Shown: positions 27,633 through 37,668, counted from the stretch's first letter. The stretch: DNA of 60,540 nucleotides from Myxacorys californica WJT36-NPBG1 (GCA_019359315.1 JAHHHO010000032.1:1-60540), one strand, 5' to 3'. A program made the numbers and translations. Notes: generated by a model from the sequence alone, not told the origin.

Positions 27633-28628
27633 TCATCGGGACGAGCGGCGGCGGAGTCTGTCGATCGTTACGGCGATGATGATCACTAAACCTTTGACAA
27701 CCAACTGCCAGAAATAAGACATGTTGAGCAGGGTCAAGCCATTGTTGAGAACGGCAATGATTAACGCACCGAGCAACGTTCCCGGAATCGTGCCGATGCC
27801 ACCCGTGAAGCTTGTGCCGCCCAAAATGACAGCCGCGATCGCGTCCAATTCATAGCCGTTTCCTAACAGCCCAGTGGCGCTATAGAGGCGACTCGAGCTC
27901 ATGACGCCTGCTAACCCTGCCAGCAATCCGCTCACTCCGTAAACGAATAGGAGGACGCGATTCACTTTGATACCCGTCAGGCGCGCCGCGCGTTGATTAC
28001 CGCCCACAGCGTAAATTTGCACGCCCAATACCGTCCGCCGCAGGATAAACCAACTCGCCAGCACTGTTAAGAGCGCAATTACAACCAGCCAGGGGAAAGG
28101 GCCCAAGTAGCTATTGCCGATCCAGGCAAAATTGAGATCCCGATTTAGCACCGTTGTGCCATTAGCAACAAGATAGGCAACTCCGCGCAGGGCCGTGAGT
28201 CCGCCCAATGTCACGATAAACGGCGGCAAATCCACAAAGGCGATTAGCACGCCGTTGAGCAAGCCTAGCAGCAATCCCGTCAGCAGCGCTGCCAGCACCG
28301 CCGCCCAGCCTAACCCTGGCACAAGCGAGGTCAATACGCCCACGACAGCAGACACGCCCAAAATCGAGCCAACCGATAAATCAATGCCTCCTGTCAGAAT
28401 CACAAACGTCATGCCGGTTGCCAGCACGATGTTGATCGAGGCTTGCCGTAGAATGTTGACCACGTTTCCTGCGGTGGGAAAGTTGGGGGTCAGCACAGAA
28501 AACAGGATGCAGATTAGGATGAGAATCGGCAAGATTCCGAGTACCTGAATCCAGTTGTTCGCGGTTTTGCGCCGACCTGATGCACCGCGTGACCCATCCT
28601 TTAACGGTCGTAGTTCAGTTTGACTCAT
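27633..28628 (-). CDS. Sugar-type ABC transporter permease (RbsC family)
   Basis: 331 residues with about 8-10 transmembrane helices. Family blocks include [20 protein letters not shown], the EAA-like loop [19 protein letters not shown] and [20 protein letters not shown]. It forms the membrane channel of a ribose/xylose/galactose-type importer (CUT2 class). Its ATG overlaps the stop of the ATPase gene by 4 bases (ATGA), so translation is coupled. The substrate is not deducible; RbsC-like permeases also serve autoinducer-2 and polyols. Confidence 0.9.
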   Translation of the reverse strand: MSQTELRPLKDGSRGASGRRKTANNWIQVLGILPILILICILFSVLTPNFPTAGNVVNILRQASINIVLATGMTFVILTGGIDLSVGSILGVSAVVGVLTSLVPGLGWAAVLAALLTGLLLGLLNGVLIAFVDLPPFIVTLGGLTALRGVAYLVANGTTVLNRDLNFAWIGNSYLGPFPWLVVIALLTVLASWFILRRTVLGVQIYAVGGNQRAARLTGIKVNRVLLFVYGVSGLLAGLAGVMSSSRLYSATGLLGNGYELDAIAAVILGGTSFTGGIGTIPGTLLGALIIAVLNNGLTLLNMSYFWQLVVKGLVIIIAVTIDRLRRRSSR

Positions 28629-30178
28629 GATGCAGTAACCTCCGATGCGCCAGTGGCGTAAGCCATAATGTTTTCTTGAGTAATGGATTGACGAGTTGAG
28701 CCGCCAAGTTCGCCAACGAGCTGTCCTTCTCGCATCACCAGGACGCGATCGCTTAATCCCACGACTTCTGGCAGTTCGCTCGAGACCATCAGAACGGCAA
28801 CGCCTTGTTTTGCTAGATCGCTAATAATCCGGTAAATCTCGCTCTTTGCACCGATGTCTACGCCCCGCGTCGGTTCGTCGAGTAGCAAGACTCGCGGCTT
28901 AATTGCTAGCCAGCGTGCCAGCAGCAATTTCTGCTGATTGCCGCCCGACAGATCCATAGCGCGAATTTCTAGGTTGGCGAGTCGGATATTCAAGTCTTGG
29001 ACAGCATTTTTCGCAATTTTGCCGACCGACCCCCAGTTAATCACGCCTGCTTTAGCGTCCTGCTTCAGCATATTGAGGATGATGTTTTTGCCAGAACTCA
29101 TTTCTAAGAACAACCCCTGGTCTTTGCGATCTTCTGGGACGTAGCCGATGCCCACCGCGATCGCATCTCCAGGGGAGCGAATGTTCAGCTTTTGACCATT
29201 GAGAAAGACTTCGCCACTCACTTTTGGGTCAGCCCCAAAAATCAGCCGCGATAGCTCTGTGCGTCCTGCGCCGACGAGCCCCGCTAGCCCAACAATCTCG
29301 CCAGCTCGTAGCACTAAATTAGTCGGCTGCACCTTACGACCATCGCTGATGTTGCGAACTTCTAGTACGACCTCACCGGGAGCCGTTTGTCGCTGATGTT
29401 CGTAGAAATCTTGCATTGGGCGACCGACCATCATTTGCACGAGCCGCTCTGGTGAAATTTCATGCCGATCAAGACTGCCAATGTATTGACCGTCTCGTAG
29501 CACGCTGACTCGATTTGCCAGCGCATACACTTCTTCCATCCGGTGGCTGATGTAGATAATCGCAATACCATCACTTCGTAGCTTGTGAATCACCTCGAAC
29601 AAACGCTCAGTCTCGCGATCGGACAGCGCTGCTGTTGGTTCATCCATTACCAAGATGCGGCTGTTATCTTTTAACGCCCGAGCGATTTCAACCTGCTGTT
29701 GTTCTGCGATCGACAGGCTAGAAACCACATCATCGGGGGCAAAACTTGCGCCCAAACTTTGCAACACCCGCGCCGCTTCTCGCCGCATTCCTTCACGATC
29801 TAAAAGCTGTCCTTGCCGCAACTCACTGCCCATAAACATGTTTTCAGCAACGGTGAGATTAGGCGCGACATTTAGTTCTTGATAGATCAGATTAATGCCT
29901 GCTCGTCTTGCGGTTCCTGGATCGGTAATGTTGAGCGGTTGCCCATTGATCCAAATCTCGCCTTCATCTGCAATGTAGGCTCCAGCTAGAATTTTCATCA
30001 ATGTGCTTTTACCTGCCCCGTTCTCGCCCATGAGTGCATGAACTTCGCCTGGGTAAATCGTGAGGTTGACGTTTTGCAGCGCAGGTACGCCATTAAATCG
30101 TTTGGTGATGCCCCGCATTTCTAAAACTGGCGTTGCGATCGGGGCATCAAGTGGCAACGGTTGTTGATTGGTTGTCAT
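28625..30178 (-). CDS. Sugar-type ABC transporter ATP-binding protein (RbsA family, two NBDs)
   Basis: 517 residues with duplicated nucleotide-binding domains. The first has Walker [13 protein letters not shown], signature [16 protein letters not shown] and Walker [13 protein letters not shown]. The second has a degenerate Walker A ([12 protein letters not shown]), signature [15 protein letters not shown] and [13 protein letters not shown]. This asymmetric pair is the standard CUT2 arrangement, where only the first site is fully active. It is the middle gene of an operon reading binding protein, ATPase, permease; the binding-protein stop is 21 bases upstream. It powers uptake of a pentose, hexose or related solute. 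Confidence 0.92.
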   Translation of the reverse strand: MTTNQQPLPLDAPIATPVLEMRGITKRFNGVPALQNVNLTIYPGEVHALMGENGAGKSTLMKILAGAYIADEGEIWINGQPLNITDPGTARRAGINLIYQELNVAPNLTVAENMFMGSELRQGQLLDREGMRREAARVLQSLGASFAPDDVVSSLSIAEQQQVEIARALKDNSRILVMDEPTAALSDRETERLFEVIHKLRSDGIAIIYISHRMEEVYALANRVSVLRDGQYIGSLDRHEISPERLVQMMVGRPMQDFYEHQRQTAPGEVVLEVRNISDGRKVQPTNLVLRAGEIVGLAGLVGAGRTELSRLIFGADPKVSGEVFLNGQKLNIRSPGDAIAVGIGYVPEDRKDQGLFLEMSSGKNIILNMLKQDAKAGVINWGSVGKIAKNAVQDLNIRLANLEIRAMDLSGGNQQKLLLARWLAIKPRVLLLDEPTRGVDIGAKSEIYRIISDLAKQGVAVLMVSSELPEVVGLSDRVLVMREGQLVGELGGSTRQSITQENIMAYATGASEVTAS

Positions 30179-30199
30179 GAGCCATTCCTGAAATAAGGA

Positions 30200-31198
30200 T
30201 TACTGCCAGGCTTTGTACTGGCTAACGTTGTCGCGGGTGATGAGCTTGACGGGAATCTGAATGTCGGGGTTGGCAGGTGGCTTGCCATACAAAATGTCGT
30301 TGCCGACCTGAACCGCTTTTTGCGTCATGCCCAACGGGTCTTGAGCTGCCGTGGCGACAAACAAACTAGATTTGTCCTTGATCGCGGACTTCGCTTCGGG
30401 TGCGCCATCAACGCCGACAATGAAAAACTCACTGCGCTTGGCTTGTCTAGCGGCGAGTTCTGCCCCGACGCCGCAGGGATCATTAATGGCAAAGACCGCA
30501 TCAATTTTGGGAAACGATGTGAGTAAGTCGCTCATGACTCTCAATCCGCCATCCCGGCTGCCTTCAGCGTTCTGGTCTTTTGAGAGGACTTTAATATTGG
30601 GATATTTAGCGAATACCTGTTCACAGCCATCGACGCGATCGAACACCGACTGCACGGGTGGACCGTTCACAATTACTACGTTTCCTGTGCCTTTGAGGCG
30701 ATCGGCGATGTATTGACAACTCACCTGTCCCGCTTGCAGATTATTAGAGGTGACAGTGGCATCCACTCCGCCGCCCGCGCCCGTGTCAACGGCGATGACA
30801 ACAATTCCAGCTTGTTTGGCTTTCTCAACGGCAGGCGTAATGCCTTTACTATCCCCTGCGTTGAGCAGAATCAGGTTGGTATTGGCTGCAATAAAATTCT
30901 CGATTTGGTTGAATTGTTGATTCAGGTCGTATCCGCTTGAAACCACAGTCGTACGAACATTCTTGCCCCCGAGTTTTTTGGCTTCTGCCTCTGCACCCCG
31001 TCCCATTAATACAAAGAAAGGATTGCTGAGATCACCAACGGTGACAGCAACCGATTTCAGCTTGATATTTGGGTCTCCCTGGGTTGTCTGATTGGTGGGT
31101 GTACAACTGACCAAAATGCCGCCGACAAGACTCAAAATGGTCGTCGCAATAGCGCTGTGGCGAAGCACTCTGCGAGTTGCTAATTTATTCACGTCCAT
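30200..31198 (-). CDS. Sugar-type ABC transporter substrate-binding lipoprotein (RbsB-like)
   Basis: 332 residues from the ATG at 31198, chosen because GGAG lies 5 bases upstream; an in-frame start at 31222 gives an odd pre-sequence. It is a lipoprotein: the signal segment ends in the lipobox LVSC with Cys32 acylated, consistent with lgt elsewhere in the window. The mature part is a type I periplasmic binding protein (SNPFFVLMGRGAEAEAKKLG, DAVFAINDPCGVGAELAARQ, FIVGVDGAPEAKSAIKD). The last motif matches RbsB-like ligand pockets for ribose or similar sugars, but ligand identity is open. It is the first gene of the ABC operon, preceded by a perfect palindrome at 31345-31383. Confidence 0.9.
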   Translation of the reverse strand: MDVNKLATRRVLRHSAIATTILSLVGGILVSCTPTNQTTQGDPNIKLKSVAVTVGDLSNPFFVLMGRGAEAEAKKLGGKNVRTTVVSSGYDLNQQFNQIENFIAANTNLILLNAGDSKGITPAVEKAKQAGIVVIAVDTGAGGGVDATVTSNNLQAGQVSCQYIADRLKGTGNVVIVNGPPVQSVFDRVDGCEQVFAKYPNIKVLSKDQNAEGSRDGGLRVMSDLLTSFPKIDAVFAINDPCGVGAELAARQAKRSEFFIVGVDGAPEAKSAIKDKSSLFVATAAQDPLGMTQKAVQVGNDILYGKPPANPDIQIPVKLITRDNVSQYKAWQ

Positions 31199-31344
31199 TT
31201 TTCTCCAACAACTCACTTCCAATAACTCACTGGATGAGAGTCAGCAGAATCTACATTGCGATCGAACGTTGAGCCAGATGTACATTATGTAATCCGACTC
31301 ATGGCACTACCAGCATTTGCAATTTCAACATTTTGTAAACTAGT

Positions 31345-31383
31345 TTTGTCAATACAACTAGCAATACTAGTTGTATTGACAAA
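31345..31383. promoter_or_regulatory. Perfect 17-bp palindrome upstream of the ABC operon, candidate operator
   Basis: Arms 31345-31361 and 31367-31383 (TTTGTCAATACAACTAG and its complement) are perfect with a 5-base loop. Each arm contains a smaller dyad of the form TTGT-N4-ACAA, centres 25 bases apart. Neither strand has a terminator T-run. The site lies about 150 bases before the binding-protein gene and contains TTGACA on the transcribed strand. The inner dyads resemble GntR/HutC-type operators, but no such regulator is in the window; regulator identity is inference. The rest of the 31223-31774 spacer is AT-rich without further features seen. Confidence 0.6.
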
Positions 31384-31774
31384 TTAGATGTTTGAACAGG
31401 CACAAGCATAAACTTATGCCAATGCAAAAAAATCTTATTGTTAAATCATGTTTAGACAATGTTTGAACTTGCAAAAAACAGCTTTTAGCTAAAGCCCTTA
31501 ATAATGAAGTGTTATGTATTTCGCAACACTGTATTCTGCATACTCTCTATAGCAATTATGGTGCGGCTTGCCAGAGATCTATCACATCTATCCTAATGGT
31601 TACATCTTAAGAGGTAGCGTTAACAACTATCGCTGAAAGCTTCTCTATCAGCTCGTTTACAGGTTTGTTTCAGCAAACAGAAATCGCTGGAGTTAACAAA
31701 AAGTAATTCTTTTTCATCACCTAGGGTAAATTCTGCATGTTGCGGATTGAAGCGATCGCGAGATCTAGAATTTA

Positions 31775-32335
31775 TCACGATGATTCAACGTAGTGAATGA
31801 TCGCTAAAAATCGAATGGGTAACTGAATCAGGTTTTCAGGGCCGTGGGGCACATCTCCCCGAAATGTAAGCGCATCTCCTGGCTCTAGCAGATAAGTATG
31901 CTGACCATGCCGATATTCAAGTTTGCCATCCAGCATGTAGATAAACTCAATCCAGAATGCTCGAAGGTGGGAAAGACCTCTGAGGCATCGTCCATGGTAA
32001 TGAGGAATGGCTCAAATAGACGCCTCTGACCTTGTTCGTAAGCAAGCAAATGATAGGTGTGCCCGCATTTAGTTCCGCGTCGAACGACCTCCATTCCAAC
32101 TCCATCTTTGACATGTTGCGCTCCGCCTACTGACATGTTGTAGTTGCGAAACAGCGTTGAGAGGGACACCCCAAATGCGCCAGCAAGTTTTGTTACGGTT
32201 TCTAAACTCGTTGACGTTTGAGCATTTTGAATTTTTGATAACATGCCACGAGAAATTCCGATCTGTTCGGCAACATCTGCGATCGTGAGTCCATGTTTCT
32301 GGGGAGTTCTCGAATGGTTGTGCCTAAATATCGGG
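31775..32335 (-). pseudogene. Broken XRE-family regulator with cupin domain
   Basis: Conceptual assembly gives a helix-turn-helix (HGLTIADVAEQIGISRGMLS, about residues 20-40) and a C-terminal cupin (EFIYMLDGKLEYRHGQHTYL, GDALTFRGDVPHGPE), the layout of XRE-cupin transcription factors that sense small ligands. Two single-base deletions break it: one near 32301-32306 after the upstream IREL segment, one near 31950 between HSG and EFIYM. No start codon is evident; the readable N-terminus runs up to the end of the EamA gene. The middle part alone (31885-32244) is open for 119 codons and could yield only an HTH with a scrambled cupin. Confidence 0.8.
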
Positions 32336-32346
32336 CTAACGAATCG

Positions 32347-33228
32347 TTAACGAGTTGAAAGAGACGAGCCCGCTGCCGCGATCGTAACCAGCGCGATTGC
32401 GACGACAGCTTGCAACTCCAGGGTTTCTCGCAGAATCACAAACCCTGCGATCGCGGCTACAGCAGGTTCTAAACTGAGCAATACACCGAAGGTGTGCATT
32501 GACAAATGCCTCAGCGCTTCTAACTCTAGTGAATACGGAATCGCCGATGAAAGTAAAGCAACCCCAAATCCTAGCAACAGTATCTTGAAATTTAACGCGG
32601 CTAAACCAACGGTAAATAGATTGATGGGTAGAAGAATCATCGTTGCCACTGCCATCGCCAACGCCAATCCTACGCCACCTGATAAGGCACGACCTACCCG
32701 AACAGATAACAGAATGTAAGCTGCCCAGCACGCTCCTGCTAAAAGGGCAAGCCCGACTCCAACCGGATCGATACCTGCTCCATTGATCGGCGTTAACAGC
32801 AAAATTCCGATCGCTGCTAAAGCAACCCACAGCAGATCGAGTAGCCGACCAGAATTGAAGACAGCCACTCCCAAGGGTCCAACAAATTCTAACGCCACCG
32901 CAACGCCAATTGAAATTCGCTCAATCGCAAGATAGAACAGAAGATTCATGAGCCCAAGGGAAACACCAAATAAAATTAGTGCCCTAGAATGGGAACGAAT
33001 TCTAATCTCAAGTTGCACTTCGTTGGAGCGTTGCCCCGCTAATCGCCATATTGCTACTAAAACGATCGCCGCAAATCCAACCCGCAGGAAAACAATGGTG
33101 ATGGGGCTGATTTCGGTGAAGAGGGTCTTTGCGATGGCCGATCCAAGCTGAGTTGAACCAATTGAGAGCAACACAAAACCAGTGGGTGATATACCAGTCG
33201 GTGATGATATAGAGGGACGATTGGGCAT
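32347..33228 (-). CDS. EamA/DMT-family transporter (RhtA-like exporter)
   Basis: 293 residues with ten hydrophobic helices in two EamA repeats (first about 15-145, second about 155-285). Blocks such as FTEISPITIVFLRVGFAAIV and SLEPAVAAIAGFVILRETL are typical of drug/metabolite transporters, and closest by eye to the threonine/homoserine exporter RhtA. Substrate unknown. The neighbouring XRE-cupin regulator pseudogene begins at its 3' end on the same strand; XRE-cupin genes often control adjacent exporters, so the pair may once have been a regulated unit. Confidence 0.85.
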   Translation of the reverse strand: MPNRPSISSPTGISPTGFVLLSIGSTQLGSAIAKTLFTEISPITIVFLRVGFAAIVLVAIWRLAGQRSNEVQLEIRIRSHSRALILFGVSLGLMNLLFYLAIERISIGVAVALEFVGPLGVAVFNSGRLLDLLWVALAAIGILLLTPINGAGIDPVGVGLALLAGACWAAYILLSVRVGRALSGGVGLALAMAVATMILLPINLFTVGLAALNFKILLLGFGVALLSSAIPYSLELEALRHLSMHTFGVLLSLEPAVAAIAGFVILRETLELQAVVAIALVTIAAAGSSLSTR

Positions 33229-33253
33229 TTCTAGGATGTGCGCCTCGGTAGAA

Positions 33254-33697
33254 CTAATCGGACGATTCTACCGTTGATGCAACGTTGGATGCTCCAAGCT
33301 GTTGTTCAGGGTGACGTGTGTACCAGTATGCCCATGCAATCAGTACGGCCTGAAATGGGAGCCTTGCCCAATAAAGGGTTTGGCTTTGCGGAATGCCGTC
33401 GATCTTAATGTTGTGTACCAGCATGTAGATGTTGGCAGGAAACACAGCGATGAATAGCGCAATCAGTCCCCACGCAGCTGCGACGCTAACGATTGGAATC
33501 AATAAACCAATGCCTCCTAAAACCTCAAAGAAACCGCTTATATATACAGATGCAAATGGTGGAAACGGCGGCGGTACAATGCGAGCAAATTGATCTGGTT
33601 TCAGAAAATGGGTTATGCCAACAATAATAAGAGAAACGGCAAAAATGCCGCGAAGAATTTCTTTACGGCGATACTGTGGAGGGCGAGAAGAACGCAT
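33254..33697 (-). CDS. DoxX-family membrane protein
   Basis: 147 residues with four predicted transmembrane helices. Blocks LIIVGITHFLKPDQFARIVP, SGFFEVLGGIGLLIPIVSVA and VFPANIYMLVHNI match the DoxX family of small quinone-linked or redox-stress membrane proteins. A charged N-terminus (RRKEILRG) precedes the first helix. It ends 25 bases before the EamA gene on the same strand, so co-transcription is likely. Function in cyanobacteria is not established. Confidence 0.85.
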   Translation of the reverse strand: MRSSRPPQYRRKEILRGIFAVSLIIVGITHFLKPDQFARIVPPPFPPFASVYISGFFEVLGGIGLLIPIVSVAAAWGLIALFIAVFPANIYMLVHNIKIDGIPQSQTLYWARLPFQAVLIAWAYWYTRHPEQQLGASNVASTVESSD

Positions 33698-33844
33698 AAC
33701 AAGAAATTCTAAACAGTACTGTTAAGCCAATTTGAAGGCTTATTCTTAGCAACTCTAAGTTAAATGGCTACTCATTTTGCTTACATCTACCTAAAGTAGT
33801 CTCTAAGAGCAACAGAGTATCAATGCTTTGCTTTAGTAATTGCT

Positions 33845-34576
33845 TTAGTAATTAAGTTGTAGCAGAGATTGCCGAGCCGATTGAGATTGCCAAAAGTCTA
33901 AAATCTGATCTCCAACAAGCTGCGGATGGAAATAGTGAAAGAAATGATGTCCATCTAAACATTCCCATAGCCTATCTTCTGGCTTCAACCAAGCTGCCCA
34001 CTCAGTCAATGCAGAAGGATCGACAATCGGATCGGTTTTACTACCACAAACGAGCAGTGGCATGGACACCCCACCTTGAGGTAAGCGGTTTAACTTAAAC
34101 AACGAATGGAGACTCGGAGAGCTTTCTAAATCAAGTCGAAGGACATGGATGATCTCCTTTACAGAGTAAGGTAGCTTCTGACCAAACAAACTGACCATCA
34201 GTTGACCTAAAACTTGAGTTTGGCTACAAGGTAGAAGTTGACGCTGTACGTAGTAATGAGCTTGCCAAGTGACGGCAGGCTGCGCTGAGACGGCGAGCAA
34301 GGTTAACGATTTGACTCGTTCGGGATAATAGCGGCTATAGAGCAATGCCACAATGCCGCTAATGCCGTGACCAATGAGATGAACAGGGTCATCTTGATGC
34401 TTAAGATACTGATGCAGAAGCGCGATCGCAGTCTCTACAGAACTTCCTTCATCTAGCGTCTGGCAATACTCCCACTGAGCAAGATTAGTTTGCGCTGCCA
34501 AGTAGCGCATCAGGGGCTGATTAAAATACTTGAGGCTTGGACTTGCGCTAATCCAAAGAGCCGTGGCCGTAGACAT
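33845..34576 (-). CDS. Alpha/beta-hydrolase-fold protein lacking the usual nucleophile
   Basis: 243 residues with the alpha/beta hydrolase layout: a nucleophile elbow region LIGHGISGIVALLYSRYYPE (68-87), the acid loop VCGSKTDPIVDPSALTEW and a late His-rich segment LDGHHFFHYF holding the expected His. The canonical G-x-S-x-G reads G69-H70-G71-I72-S73, so the nucleophile serine is Gly71 and a serine sits two positions later. The protein may be a non-catalytic member or use another residue. GGAG precedes the ATG by 6 bases. It stands alone between DoxX and a 600-bp gap. Confidence 0.75.
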   Translation of the reverse strand: MSTATALWISASPSLKYFNQPLMRYLAAQTNLAQWEYCQTLDEGSSVETAIALLHQYLKHQDDPVHLIGHGISGIVALLYSRYYPERVKSLTLLAVSAQPAVTWQAHYYVQRQLLPCSQTQVLGQLMVSLFGQKLPYSVKEIIHVLRLDLESSPSLHSLFKLNRLPQGGVSMPLLVCGSKTDPIVDPSALTEWAAWLKPEDRLWECLDGHHFFHYFHPQLVGDQILDFWQSQSARQSLLQLNY

Positions 34577-35184
34577 AAAACTCTCCGTTGATGAGTAAGG
34601 AATACCGAGCCAAGTTTACGATTCGTTTTCGATTTGGAATCAGACCTGTTTCGTTTTGGCAGGAGCAGAATCCTACCTTATCGGGACTGATGCAAAGGTT
34701 TTTGATTGGCAATGCCTCAGTCCTGCTTGTTCTATTCGCTTATTGAACTTGTCTTTCGATAAACTAACCGCATCTTACCATTCCTATTGAGAAGTAATGT
34801 CACTAAAACAATATGAATTTATATAAATAAAAGCTCTGAAACTTTCTCTGTCTTCGATTTTGAGGAATTTTAACACTAGAAAGAATTCTGAATTTATCTT
34901 GAATCGTTCTGTTTTGTTAGTTTCAAGTTGCTATAGAGTATCAACAACGAGCCATTTCTGAAAAATCGTTGAAATGACTGTAGGTTAAGTGAGACTTTAG
35001 TTGCTTCAATTCCAGAAACCTCCTTGCCCTGATTCCCTCCTTGCCCTGATTCCATTCGTCAGGCACTGACCTCAACTCACCTTCAGAATACCTTTGAGAA
35101 GATTTCTCACAACTGACTGGTAAGTTTTAGGTCATAAATGGTGAGCCTACGAGAGAATAATGAACGACGTACGCTAAACGACCG
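34577..35184. other. Gene-free spacer with a 17-bp tandem duplication
   Basis: 608 bp between divergent genes. No plausible ORF, tRNA or terminator was seen. A perfect 17-bp direct repeat (35020-35036 and 35037-35053, CTCCTTGCCCTGATTCC) lies about 130 bases before the amidase-like gene. The AT-rich central part presumably holds promoters for both flanking genes. Confidence 0.6.
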
Positions 35185-36552
35185 ATGGGACGAATTTTTA
35201 TTTCAGCAGGACATGGCGATCGCATCAACGGCATCACCGACCCCGGTGCAGTCGTTGGAGGCACAACCGAAGCGAGAGAAATGATTCTCCTACGAGATTT
35301 TGTGGTAGCGGAGTTGCGATCGCGGGGTGTAGAAGTGTTGACTGTGCCTGACACACTCAATCTATCGCAGTCCATTGATTGGATTAATGCTCGCGCCCGT
35401 CGGGACGATGTTGCGGTCGATTTGCGGGCAGATGCGTTCTCTAACCCAAGTGTGCGCGGGGCAACGGCCTACTACATTACCAATAACGACCAGCGCCGCA
35501 AAAATGCCGAACTTGTGTTGCTGTCCCTGATTCGGCGCGTTCCTCAGTTGCCGAGCCGAGGCGCAAAACCCGATAGCGATACAGGACTCGGAAGCCTACC
35601 GTTCTGCCGATTGACCGTTCCGCCATCGCTGGTGTTAATTGTTGGATTTTTAACCAACCCTGACGATCGCTTCATCATCCAAAATCAGCGGCGAGATCTA
35701 GCGCTAGGAGTTGCCGATGGCTTGATTGCCTGGAATCGCGTGGTTTCTGGGGTTCCAACTCCATCTCCGACCCCGACTCCCACGCCCGCAACTTATGAGG
35801 CAATCGATATTAGTATTAACAATCAGGCCTATGCGGATCGAGGCATTTTAGTCAGTGGCAACGCCTACATTCCAATCGATTTAGTCGATCGCTTGGGAGT
35901 CGATTTGTCAAAAGCGCCTAACGTCACCCGCATTAACTATCGACAAATTGTGTTTGTCAAGGCGGTTGAGCTTCGTGACTATAACGTTTCTGTCGCTTGG
36001 AATGCTCAAACTCGAACCGTGCTCCTACGATCGATTCTAAAAATTTGTCCCGGAACGATCGATCGAATCATGGGAATTGGGGCCACGACTGAAGTTCAGC
36101 TCAATCTCTTTCTCAGAAATAATAATGATGCGGCGCTAAACCAGTTTCCTGATATCGCCAAGCTCTACCGCGAAGAAGGCAGCATTGAAGGCGTGAATTA
36201 CGATATTGCGTTTGGACAAATGTGTTTGGAAACGAATTATCTCCGCTTTGGCGGCGATGTCCAGCCCAGCCAAAACAACTTTGCAGGCATTGGGGATGTG
36301 GGCGGCGGCCCGCAAGGAGCATCATTTCCAAGTGCCAGAATTGGCGTGAGAGCGCACATTCAACAACTAAAAGCTTATGCCAGCACAGAACCGCTCGTTC
36401 AGGAAGTCGTCAGTCCGCGATTCCGGTTTGTAACGCGCGGAATTGCACCCTTGGTTGACCAACTGAGCGGACGCTGGACTGCCGATCCAGAATATGGCAC
36501 AAAAATCAAAGCGATCGTCAGAAAACTCTACGAATCTGCTCAAATCTTGTAG
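35185..36552 (+). CDS. Amidase_3-like domain fused to a glucosaminidase-like domain (cell-wall hydrolase family)
   Basis: 455 residues. Residues 1-187 resemble N-acetylmuramoyl-L-alanine amidase type 3: IFISAGHGD with His10 and Glu29 as zinc ligands. The third ligand, normally His in S-x-H-A-D, is Arg81 (DLRADAFSN), and the catalytic Glu before GFLTNPDD is Ile152. A Thr/Pro linker (190-205) leads to a copper-amine-oxidase-N-like stalk domain and a C-terminal mannosyl-glycoprotein glucosaminidase-like domain (GQMCLETNYLRFGGDVQPSQ, NNFAGIGDVGGGPQG, IGVRAHIQQLKAYA). No signal peptide is seen, odd for a wall enzyme. The N-terminal part is probably a non-catalytic binder while the C-terminal part may cut glycan. 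Confidence 0.78.
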   Translation: MGRIFISAGHGDRINGITDPGAVVGGTTEAREMILLRDFVVAELRSRGVEVLTVPDTLNLSQSIDWINARARRDDVAVDLRADAFSNPSVRGATAYYITNNDQRRKNAELVLLSLIRRVPQLPSRGAKPDSDTGLGSLPFCRLTVPPSLVLIVGFLTNPDDRFIIQNQRRDLALGVADGLIAWNRVVSGVPTPSPTPTPTPATYEAIDISINNQAYADRGILVSGNAYIPIDLVDRLGVDLSKAPNVTRINYRQIVFVKAVELRDYNVSVAWNAQTRTVLLRSILKICPGTIDRIMGIGATTEVQLNLFLRNNNDAALNQFPDIAKLYREEGSIEGVNYDIAFGQMCLETNYLRFGGDVQPSQNNFAGIGDVGGGPQGASFPSARIGVRAHIQQLKAYASTEPLVQEVVSPRFRFVTRGIAPLVDQLSGRWTADPEYGTKIKAIVRKLYESAQIL

Positions 36553-36556
36553 CACA

Positions 36557-36586
36557 ATTGGCGCGGGGTAACCTGCTCGCGCCAAT
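36557..36586. terminator. Bidirectional hairpin between convergent genes
   Basis: Perfect 9-bp GC-rich stem (ATTGGCGCG at 36557-36565 with 36578-36586) and 12-base loop, 4 bases after the amidase-like stop and 17 before the rlmN stop. No T-run. Its position between two facing genes suggests a shared terminator. Confidence 0.5.
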
Positions 36587-36603
36587 CTGCAAACGTTCAG
36601 AAT

Positions 36604-37668
36604 TTATACTTTATTAGCGTAGGATGCCCGCAATTGACCGCAAGCGGCATCGGCTTCTAGCCCCCGCGATCGCCGCACGCTGACCGCTACGTGTCGCGCT
36701 TTCAAAGCATCCATAAACGATTGAAGGCGACGCTGATCGGGGCGCTGATAGTCAGCTTCGCTGATCGGATTGTAGGGAATCAAATTGACGTGGCTTTGAA
36801 ATCCGCGCAGATGCTCAGCCAGCTCGATGGCCTGTTCCATCCCATCATTCACGCCCGCCAGCACAATATATTCAAACGTGACTCGCCGCCCTGTGATTTT
36901 GACATAGTCGCGGCACTCATCGAGCAATGCGTCTAACGGATACTGCCGAGCGCTAGGAATGAGTTGTTCTCGCAGGGATTGATTCGACGCATGTAGGCTC
37001 ACTGCTAGGGTGGATTGCAAGTGATGCTCCGCTAATTTACGGATGCGACCGGGAATGCCGACGGTAGAAATGGTGATGAGTCGTTGTCCGATGCCAATAT
37101 CTTCGTTCAGCGATCGCACGGCCTCCAACACGTTCTCCGTATTTAACAACGGCTCTCCCATGCCCATAAACACCACGTTCGACACGCGCTGTCCAAACAC
37201 TTCTTGAACCGTTAGCACCTGATCAACAATTTCGTGCCGCTCTAGGTTGCGCTTGAAGCCACCTTTGCCCGTCGCGCAGAAGTCGCACGCCATTGGACAG
37301 CCCACCTGCGAGGAGACGCAAACCGTCAGTCGCTTCTCCGTCGGAATGCCAACAGTTTCAACGATCTGTCCGTCTGTTAATTTTAGTAAAAGCTTGATCG
37401 TGCCATCTAAAGCCTTTGCTTGATAGTGGATCTGCGATCGCCCGATCGGAAAGGTGGCTAACTCCGCTCGCCATTGTTTTGGAAATACCGAGATGTCAAG
37501 GAGCGATCGCGCTCCCTTCTGATAAATCCATTGGTGGAGTTGCTTGCCCCGATACGCAGGTTGCCCATACTGCTCAACCCACTTGGTTAACTGGGCGAGC
37601 GATGCACCCAGCAAGGGAACCTCTGAGACTTGCTCTACGGAGTCTATCGACGCTAACTGCTGAATCAC
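36604..37668 (-). CDS. rlmN: 23S rRNA (adenine2503-C2)-methyltransferase RlmN
   Basis: 354 residues, radical-SAM enzyme that methylates A2503 of 23S rRNA and A37 of certain tRNAs. The 4Fe-4S motif is C-x3-C-x2-C in [20 protein letters not shown]; the second catalytic cysteine is in [11 protein letters not shown] near the C-terminus. [12 protein letters not shown] and [15 protein letters not shown] are standard blocks. The start is GTG at 37668 giving MIQQ. Normal family length, no anomalies. It stands alone, converging on the cell-wall gene. Confidence 0.95.
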   Translation of the reverse strand: MIQQLASIDSVEQVSEVPLLGASLAQLTKWVEQYGQPAYRGKQLHQWIYQKGARSLLDISVFPKQWRAELATFPIGRSQIHYQAKALDGTIKLLLKLTDGQIVETVGIPTEKRLTVCVSSQVGCPMACDFCATGKGGFKRNLERHEIVDQVLTVQEVFGQRVSNVVFMGMGEPLLNTENVLEAVRSLNEDIGIGQRLITISTVGIPGRIRKLAEHHLQSTLAVSLHASNQSLREQLIPSARQYPLDALLDECRDYVKITGRRVTFEYIVLAGVNDGMEQAIELAEHLRGFQSHVNLIPYNPISEADYQRPDQRRLQSFMDALKARHVAVSVRRSRGLEADAACGQLRASYANKV

